Origin: Antedon bifida
Taxonomy: Eukaryota > Echinodermata > Crinoidea > Comatulida > Antedonidae
Assembly (NCBI GenBank): GCA_963402885.1
Contig: OY727095.1
Location: 12,963,001-13,027,000, forward strand
Reading direction: 5' to 3'
DNA: 64,000 bases
Within the stretch, counting starts at the first letter, position 1. Each line of letters starts with the position of its first letter. The translations under genes were made by a program, and so were the position numbers. The notes under the pieces are model-generated. The model did not search any database and had not been told where the DNA came from. It was given only the letters and a program-made list of their open reading frames with translations. Positions 57,701 to 64,000 of this stretch are shown here, piece by piece.

Positions 57701-60494
57701 ATGCTTAGTTGGGTCCACAAGGGTTGGGTCCACAAGGGTTGGGTCCACAAGGGTTGGGGAGGGGGATTTTAAACAGGGTTAGATTAGGTGGTTAAAATTA
57801 GTACCGAAAGTATGAACTAACTTTATATACCATCGAGTAAACATTCTAGAAGTAACGCGTTATTTACCGAATTTTTCCGTAAATATAGATACCTGTACTG
57901 GACTGATACGGGAATCAAAATGATAGAGCGAGTGAAGTTAAATGACTTGAGTACAAGAACTGCCTTAGTAACGACTGAACTTGAATTACCATACGGACTT
58001 GTTTTGGCAGTTCCAGGTAGGTTTATACAAGACATAATGTATATGAATTGTATAATTGTATACAATAGTGTACGTACTAGTAAATAATACTGTAGGCTGT
58101 TTATGTTGTTAATTGGGTCGCGATCCCGTAGACTCATTCCTTTTATAAACAACATACATTTTTCATTAAAACTGACCAATATGTTGTACGTGACCAGTCA
58201 CTGTTTATGTACATAGTCAGGCCTGAAAACAACAATAACACTTTTTACAATTGTATTGATCTTCAATCACAAAGATCACATATAATTCGTCAAAGTGGCG
58301 AGTTAAATTCTAGTATTACTTATAATTATCTCATTGTTTTCACTATAAGATGGGAAGATGTATTGGTGTGATGACGGAACTAATGTAATTGAGGAGGCTA
58401 ATCTTAACGGAACTAACAGAAGAACGATTTTATCTGGGCTGACTAATCCGTATAAACTTGACATTTGTGGAAATTATCTGTACTGGACAAGTTGGAAGGA
58501 TGACAATAGCCTATATCGAGTTGATAGAACAACTGGAGTATCATCAAAGCAAAAGAGCGATAGTAAACTTACTTCTCCAAGAGACTTATATATTTTAAAA
58601 GGTAAAAATGTGGGTGCAAATGACACACTAAATAACATTCCATACAATTAGTTCTGTTTATATTTGTATTAAAGTTTGGCTACACATAGCTTGAATAGTA
58701 AACACGTTTTAGACCAAAAACAAAATTGTAAGACGAACTCGAACGCGATTTTCAATTCCCTCAGTAAATCGGTTCCAGAAATCGGTTTGATGTGGAATCG
58801 GTTTTTTTTTTGAATTTGAATGCTTTTAATAATGTTTTACCGAGTACTTATTGCGCGATGTATTGTTTTATTACTTTTGAAATTCCTTCTTTAATTTGTT
58901 GTATCCTGCTTGACAATTACGGTCCACATGATGCATTATATGACTTAATTTTCTTATAGATTTAAATGAATGTTCTTCTAATCAATGTTCCACAAATGGA
59001 GTGTGTTATGATCCAATTTCTACTCGCTCATGTGAATGTTATACGTTCATACGTGAAGTTAGTGAAATTAGAAGTCGTACTGGTAAGCTTTACAATTTTC
59101 GCACCCTCCCAGACAACAACCAGCCTACGCCTCTGATACATATTTTAGCGTTGATTTTAAATTATATACCTAACATACTTTATTATTCCATAATACACCT
59201 TTAATATTAATCATTCTTCCTGATGTTATTGATTGTTAATTCTCTGATCTTATGTAATATTTTCTTATAGAAGGTTGCCCTTACGATGTGGTAATAGTGG
59301 AAAATGTAAACTATACATTTGAATATACCTCGCTGGAAATGTTGGCAAATTCTATAGAATTATGTGGTATAGATAACAGTGAGTTCAATAACATTATTAT
59401 GTAGGCCTTTTCAAACCTATTAAACCTGCCCAATACTGCCTTTGGATACTAAAAGTTGTGGTAGTTATCGTACGTAGTTATTAAAAATACAGTATTTCAC
59501 AGTTCCAAGCACCACATTATAAAAAAGATTACTTTTAGGCCTACTTTTGGAACACCATTCTGTCACATTATGACATTAATTAACATAAAATATCACGCAC
59601 ATTTCTTGTTAGGTTCATTAGCAGAGCGGATGTGTAATCGTAACCTACATGGAGGAGGAGGCATCTGGGGAAAAATTACTGTAAAAATATGCGCAAACTA
59701 TACAATTGATGAACTAGCAGAGGTAGGATAATAATCCGGCATATGCGTATTGCTAAATAAAGTGATTGCTTTGCTACACTTGTTTGAAAAGTCTAAATGA
59801 TAATATATAATTAATAATAAGAGAATTATGATTAATGCAGTATTTGGATAATTTTAGTATCAAACAGTTCAGATAGGCCTTGAAGTAGGCCTACATCACC
59901 TATACTTATCTCGCATGTCATAATAGTATTGGAAGTGAATTGTCGTATCGTAAAAAAATTGAACATTTCTAAAAAGAATTCTAAAATATTTAGTTGCAAC
60001 TGTATTGTTAATAACCTCATGAAGAAGAGTGATGAAGAAGAGATATATTGTGCCAATTATTTTTTTTTGTAAATCGAGTACAATATATATTTTTTAATTG
60101 TCATTTATAATACTGCATTACCAATATAATAAAACGACATTTTGTTGAAAATAAATTGTTAAACGATTTTGCAAATAAATTATAATTGAGAAAACTAACA
60201 CTAAGTAAACATTTGAAAAGAGATAATGGATGTGAAAATAGTTCATCGTTCGTTTGTGAGTACCTTTATACTATCACATGATTTGTAGCTTTTCGTCCAT
60301 TCCTCCTAATTAGGACTTACAGTAAAATGTTTTAAACATTTTTGTAGATAATTGTGACAGAAGAAAACGCTGAAGCAATTGCTTCGCAGTTATCAACTAT
60401 TACTGGTGAAGACTATAAAATTGACAATGGAGCTATTGATGCCATTGCATCGATTCTAGAAGATGTAACTAATGTAAGCAAAGGAAATGAAAAG
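54653..60494 (+). CDS. Adhesion-GPCR-like receptor ectodomain with YWTD propeller (partial)
   Basis: Nine exons: 54653-54707, 55477-55722, 57346-57502, 57889-58016, 58350-58601, 58960-59082, 59271-59378, 59613-59722 and 60348-60494 (442 codons), all phase-consistent with GT-AG borders. Order: signal peptide (residues 1-18, LVFLFLCIAHCT); six-bladed LDLR class B propeller marked by YWSD, YWTS, YWTD, YWCD, YWTS; EGF (CSSNQCSTNGVC...CEC); a Cys/Trp domain resembling the hormone-receptor domain (ERMCNRN...GGIWGKITVKIC); and a helix-rich segment resembling the N-terminal GAIN subdomain (ENAEAIASQLSTITG...IDAIASILEDVT). GAIN-GPS-7TM would follow beyond 60,494 and is not in the window. YWTD-EGF modules bind ligands in LDL-receptor relatives. 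The alternative is an LRP-like protein without 7TM. Confidence 0.82.
54708..55476. other. Receptor intron 1
   Basis: The last 300 bases (about 55,140-55,450) are unusually rich in ACAGTA/TACTGT words. No coding sequence. Confidence 0.5.
55477..55722 (+). CDS. Receptor exon 2, first propeller strands (YWSD)
   Basis: Acceptor TTTTACAG, donor TTT|GTAAGA, phase 1 to 1. FVINRNPAGIFMSNM is a typical opening strand of an LDLR propeller, followed by PFAIGYDVNSSTLYWSD. Confidence 0.88.
56030..56720 (-). mobile_element. 5'-truncated LINE, antisense in receptor intron 2
   Basis: Minus-strand frames contain LNIYDLHNLQVLSIMYKYVNN and, further on, NIYHLRNTKRLEVPF...GSKLWNEL...NLKIFFKK, the characteristic C-terminal region of CR1/Jockey-type ORF2, with at least one frame disruption. 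The 3' end is a short (GTT)n near 56,045. Confidence 0.72.
57346..57502 (+). CDS. Receptor exon 3, propeller blade (YWTS)
   Basis: Acceptor TAATAAAG, weak but phase-compatible (T from exon 2 plus AT gives Tyr). Donor CCG|GTACGT, phase 2. It encodes GLAVDGSEKKLYWTSSADRI and NLDGTNRKVLI, a canonical class B repeat. Confidence 0.9.
57713..57765. repeat. 17-bp tandem repeat, three copies
   Basis: 'gggtccacaagggtt' repeats three times in receptor intron 3. Confidence 0.85.
57889..58016 (+). CDS. Receptor exon 4, propeller blade (YWTD)
   Basis: Acceptor AAATATAG, donor CAG|GTAGGT, phase 2 to 1. It encodes RYLYWTDTGIKMIERVKLND, the consensus YWTD repeat, then LPYGLVLAVP. The 60 bases upstream belong to a repeat also found near 44,545. 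Confidence 0.92.
58350..58601 (+). CDS. Receptor exon 5, last propeller blades (YWCD, YWTS)
   Basis: Acceptor CACTATAAG, donor AAG|GTAAAA, phase 1 to 1. It encodes DGKMYWCDDGTNVIEEANLN and GNYLYWTSWKDD, closing the propeller, with SPRDLYIL just before the EGF exon as in LDLR relatives. Confidence 0.92.
58960..59082 (+). CDS. Receptor exon 6, EGF-like domain
   Basis: Acceptor TTCTTATAG, donor CTG|GTAAGC, phase 1 to 1, as usual for EGF exons. LNECSSNQCSTNGVCYD...SCEC provides five Cys in EGF spacing; the sixth is probably Cys3 of the next exon, after a longer loop. Directly follows the propeller as in YWTD-EGF modules. Confidence 0.85.
59271..59378 (+). CDS. Receptor exon 7, start of Cys-rich hormone-receptor-like domain
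   Basis: Acceptor TTCTTATAG, donor ACA|GTGAGT, phase 1 to 1. It encodes GCPYDVVIVENVNYTFEYTS and LELCGI-type Cys placement, with an N-glycosylation site (NYT). Confidence 0.78.
59613..59722 (+). CDS. Receptor exon 8, hormone-receptor-like domain end
   Basis: Acceptor TTGTTAG, donor GAG|GTAGGA, phase 1 to 0. SLAERMCNRN...GGIWGKITVKIC matches the 'A.R.C...G.W....C' pattern of HRM domains found before GAIN in many adhesion GPCRs. Confidence 0.78.
60348..60494 (+). CDS. Receptor exon 9, N-terminal GAIN-like helices
   Basis: Acceptor TTTTGTAG, donor AAG|GTAAGC, phase 0 to 0. TEENAEAIASQLSTITGEDY and AIDAIASILEDVTNVSKG have the amphipathic 'IA..L...T......' helix pattern of GAIN subdomain A. The next exon must lie beyond the LINE and beyond the window. 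Confidence 0.75.
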
Positions 60495-60748
60495 GTAAGC
60501 ACTGTGATATGTAACTGTATTTCATTATTTTCATAAATGTTTGTTTAACTCTATATCGCCGACAAACGGAAGCAAATCGTTCATTAAAGCATCATCAATT
60601 TCAACCAATAAAACCCCACAAAGACCAAATTTATCGAGAATGGAGAAACTACCTCGACACAGTACGCCGACTGCAAAAGGACACAGCGCCATAGGTACTC
60701 ATTTTTCTAAATTAAAATTAGAGCAAGTATCTGCAAATGTTGAGATGA

Positions 60749-62677
60749 GCATTCAATCCAGAAAAAAGCATAGGTAGAGTAAAAGCACTATCACATCTTA
60801 ATTTTGGCGTTCTAAATGCACGTTCACTGCGTAATAAGTGTGATGAATTTGTGGATCTAGTTGGTAGCTATAATCTAGATGTAGTGGCGGTGTCTGAAAC
60901 CTGGTTAAGGCCAGATGATGATCTTGTGATTGGAGATATAACTCCACTAGGATATCGTTTTGTGCATGTCCCTAGGGTGGAAAAAACAGGGGGTGGTGTT
61001 GGAATTCTGTCTAAGTCCAGCTTAGTTGTAAACATGAAAACTGATGTACATACATATGCATCATTTGAGGCTATACATGTGCAGATTACGTCTAACTCGA
61101 AATCTCTTCGTTTAGTTAACATATATCGACCACCAATCTTGTCTGTTACAGAATTCCTCAATGATTTTGAAAAAATGTTGTTTGACTATATTCTCTTTTC
61201 GGCTGAAATTGTCTTTTGTGGAGATTTTAATATCCATATGGATAATACTAAAAATGTGGCAGCAAATAGATTTAAAACAATGCTTAGATCGTTTGGTCTC
61301 CAGCAGCATATAAATGAACCCACACACTCTAGTGGGCACTGCCTTGACCTTATAATCACTAGAGATGATCTACTGCTCCCGGATGTTAAGATACATCCTG
61401 GCCTGTCAGATCATTTTGCCATATTTTGCAAGTTGGATCTTAAACGGCCCACAACCCGTAAAACTGTAAGGAAAAGTCGCAACCTAAAACAAATTGATAT
61501 TGAGAAATTCCAAAATGACATTCAAGCGTGTGTGTCTAATATAACCGATGTAAGTGTGATTCTTGAAGATAGTGTAGAAAACTATTCTCATCTCAGAGCT
61601 GTACTTGATTTACATGCGCCAGTTCAGAAAAAAACAATTAGGCAAAAGGAAGCTAAACCGTGGTATACAGATGAAATTCGATCTGAAAGGAAATTACGTC
61701 GTCAACTTGAACGTAAGTGGATGAAATCAAAGCTTCTTAAGGATAGACAGGAATACTGTGACCAAAGATGTATTGTAAATGGACTGATTGAAAAGGCCAA
61801 AACGCGGTATTACTCTAGTCTGGTTAGTGACTGCACAGGTGATCAAAAGAAACTTTTTGATTTAGTAAATAAACGTTTACATCGTTCCAAGTCATCAGTC
61901 CTTCCTTCGTCTGTCTCAGATGAAGCTCTTGCTGAAAGATTTTCTGTATTTTTTATAAATAAAATTAAATCAATTCGTGATTCACTAGAAAATGAAAATA
62001 CTGCAGAAGTTACAACTGCTTCTGGTAAATGTAAAAATATAAATAAATCTTATGATTTAACTAGGTCCATACAGCTTTCTCAGTTCGAACCTGCAAGTGA
62101 GGAGGAAATTCTAAATATTGTCAAAAATTCTCCCTCAAAATCGTGTGCACTTGACCCGGTACCAACTTCACTGATAAAGAAATGTACTTCTGCATTTATT
62201 CCATTAATCACACATATTGTAAATAAGTCTCTTGAAAGTGGTTCTTTCCCAGAGTCTCTTAAAGTCACTCATGTTCGACCCACATTGAAAAAAATAGGTC
62301 TAGATCCAGAGATTCTGAAAAACTACAGACCTATCTCGAATCTTAGTTTTTTAGGAAAAATAATTGAGAAGGTTGTTTCTAAACGGATATTGTCGCATGT
62401 ACAAAACCATAGTCTACTTGATCCGTATCAATCTGCCTATAAAGTGCATCATAGTACTGAAACTGCATTACTTCGTGTAAATAACGATATCCTACGTGCA
62501 ATGGATGATGGAAAGCTAACTGCTCTAGTATTATTAGACTTAAGTGCAGCATTTGATACGGTTGACCATTCCGTGTTGTTAAATAGACTCAGTACGTATA
62601 TTGGTATTGAAGGAAAAGCACTTGATTGGTGTCGGTCATATTTGGAAAAAAAGGCCTCAACACGTACGTATTGGTGA
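60749..62677 (+). pseudogene. LINE endonuclease and N-terminal RT frame
   Basis: The long uninterrupted frame carries the full AP-endonuclease domain and RT fingers up to YLEKKASTRTYW, where an out-of-frame stop ends it. The remainder of RT continues in the frame of 62,601-63,353. One frame difference separates the halves, so this copy is only lightly damaged. Immediately upstream, an 80-codon frame (60,541-60,777) shows no recognisable ORF1 domain. Confidence 0.82.
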
Positions 62678-63353
62678 TGCTATCTCAAAAGCTTCTTTTT
62701 TAAACTTTTCGGTACCACAAGGATCTGTTCTTGGGCCGCAATGGTTCACAATTTATTTACAACCAATACGGGATATCATTAGTAAATATGATCTGTACTA
62801 TCATGTTTACGCTGATGATACTCAGATTTATATTTCTTTTAAACCTACAATGACACACATTGACATTTCTTTGGAACTGCTCCAACATTGTATCCATGAA
62901 TTGCGTGTCTGGATGAAAAACAACTTTCTTAAATTAAATGATGAAAAAACAGAATATATTCTCTTTGGATCAAAGCTGCAGTTGGAAAAATTGCCACCAA
63001 GTTTTATTTACATTGGTGAAACCCAAATAGACCCGGCTAGGCAGGTTAGAAATCTAGGGGTTGAAATGGATGCGGGTATGACTATGATTTCTCATATCTC
63101 AAAAACTATTTCTACGTCGTCTTTTCACTTACGAAACATCCGAAGGATTCGAAAGTTTATTAATGAGGCAGCAGCTAAACAACTTGTTCATTCTTTTGTC
63201 ACTTCACGACTGGATATGGGAAACTCATTGCTATATGGGCTACCACAAAAACAACTCCACAGGCTTCAGCTGATTCAAAATACAGCGGCACGAGTTGTTA
63301 AAAAACTACCAAGATATGCACACATATCAAATACCTTGGAAACTTTGCATTGA
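62601..63353 (+). pseudogene. LINE C-terminal RT frame
   Basis: It carries FSVPQGSVLGPQWF, HVYADDTQIYI (catalytic YADD), a thumb region, and QLIQNTAARVVKKLPR, ending in TLETLH just before a TGA. The usual LHWLPVxxRI continuation is found in the next frame. Confidence 0.85.
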
Positions 63354-63924
63354 CTTCCTGTTAGGTACCGCATTGTTTTTAAAATATTACTCTTTGTTTT
63401 TAAGTCTATTAATGGCATGGCTCCTGAATATATTTCTGACAAGCTTAGGCTGTATGTTCCCAGACGGAATCTGCGAAGTCTCACCACTCATGGGGAGACA
63501 GAGCTTTCACCGTTACTGCTCCTCGTCTATGGAATGCTCTACCGAGCTCTATCAGATTTTGCAAAACTGTTGATACTTTTAAAAAATTATTAAAAACACA
63601 TTTATTCATTAAGGCATATGGAAATCATGAGGTTTCTTAAAGTTCTAGAATTGTATAGTATACTTTTTCCTGACCAGCATTATCTTTGGGGTGCCTCTGT
63701 CTTGGTTGTTGTCTCTGAGCACCCGGTCGTCTGTGGCAAGGCAAATGTGTATCCTGTTCCTTTGTTTGGTCACCTAGATAGGGGTCCGGGACCGCGACAG
63801 AACGAGAACGGATGGGGACCAAAGAAATTGCATTTTATTTGTCGGGCATTTGTATGATTTGTTTTATTTTTTTGAATGCGCCTTGAGCACTCTTGAGTGG
63901 TATGTGCGCTATAAAAATCCTGTT

Positions 63925-63947
63925 ATTATATTATTATTATTATTATA
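63925..63947. repeat. (TTA)n tail of the LINE
   Basis: A short tta/att run directly after 'tgcgctataaaaatcctg', marking the LINE 3' terminus. The last 50 bases of the window show nothing else. Confidence 0.8.
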
Positions 63948-64000
63948 CAAAGCGTCAGTTCAACATAGCTTCCATGAATAACAAACACATATTATTTATA

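Larger units (their letters stand above)
60541..63947 (+). mobile_element. CR1/L2-like LINE in receptor intron, sense orientation
   Basis: The endonuclease-RT frame is open from 60,749 with no ATG before the first motifs. Endonuclease motifs: LNARSLRNKCDE, VSETWLRPDDD, GGGVGIL, IYRPP, CGDFNIH, CLDLIITR, SDHFAIF. RT motifs: NYRPISNLSFLGKIIEK, DPYQSAYKVHHSTETAL, LLDLSAAFDTVDH, then after a frame change near 62,650 VPQGSVLGP and YADDTQIY. Near 63,345 a further frame change separates the SLHWLPV-like end. The 3' end ...gcgctataaaaatcctg(tta)n is typical of CR1/L2-type tails. The 5' end is not clearly defined. Confidence 0.88.

Noticed and set aside
63618..63857. 79-codon ORFs at the LINE 3' end
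   Set aside because: They fall in the 3' UTR of the CR1/L2-like element after the last RT-related motif.

Overview
The window is AT-rich animal nuclear DNA. It has spliced genes with GT-AG introns, long introns and a dense population of LINEs, SINE-like repeats, MITEs and tandem repeats. Orthologue content (RGS12/RGS14, CCDC125, a YWTD-EGF-GAIN receptor), frequent short taggcct-type runs and tRNA-derived SINEs suggest an invertebrate deuterostome. An echinoderm is my best guess; this is inference and the species was not identified.

Layout. (1) 1-4,440, plus strand: the 3' half of a CCDC125-like coiled-coil gene, five exons, stop at 3,760, followed at once by a 54-bp tandem array. (2) 5,325-8,972: a 3.6-kb minisatellite of about 180 units of 20 bp. 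From 5,361 on it has no net indel, and it contains a perfect 520-bp tandem duplication. (3) 10,761-42,076, minus strand: a nearly complete RGS12/RGS14/Loco-type G-protein regulator. A 650-codon PDZ+PTB exon is followed by a 32-codon exon, a linker exon, a 22-nt microexon, four exons carrying the RGS domain, two Ras-binding-type domains and a last exon with a GoLoco motif. Splice phases agree across all consecutive exons from 22,234 down to the stop. Between the PDZ/PTB part and the RGS part lies a separate ATG-initiated exon (22,808-23,563) encoding a ZAD-like zinc-binding module, probably an alternative 5' exon. (4) 43,084-54,102: intergenic DNA full of mobile elements. It holds an approximately 2.9-kb palindromic structure with TTAA-flanked MITEs as arms, a SINE-like repeat, a non-autonomous DNA element and a broken LINE that starts with a 2A-like motif. 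(5) 54,653-60,494, plus strand: nine phase-consistent exons encode a secreted N-terminus with signal peptide, a six-bladed YWTD (LDLR class B) propeller, EGF, a hormone-receptor-like Cys domain and the start of a GAIN domain. This is apparently the ectodomain of an adhesion GPCR whose 7TM part lies beyond the window. A CR1/L2-like LINE (about 60,541-63,947) sits in its next intron.

The three genes are not obviously functionally linked. RGS12 and an adhesion GPCR both belong to G-protein signalling, but their proximity may be chance. All exon calls rest on reading frame, splice dinucleotides, phase continuity and remembered family similarity; no search was run.
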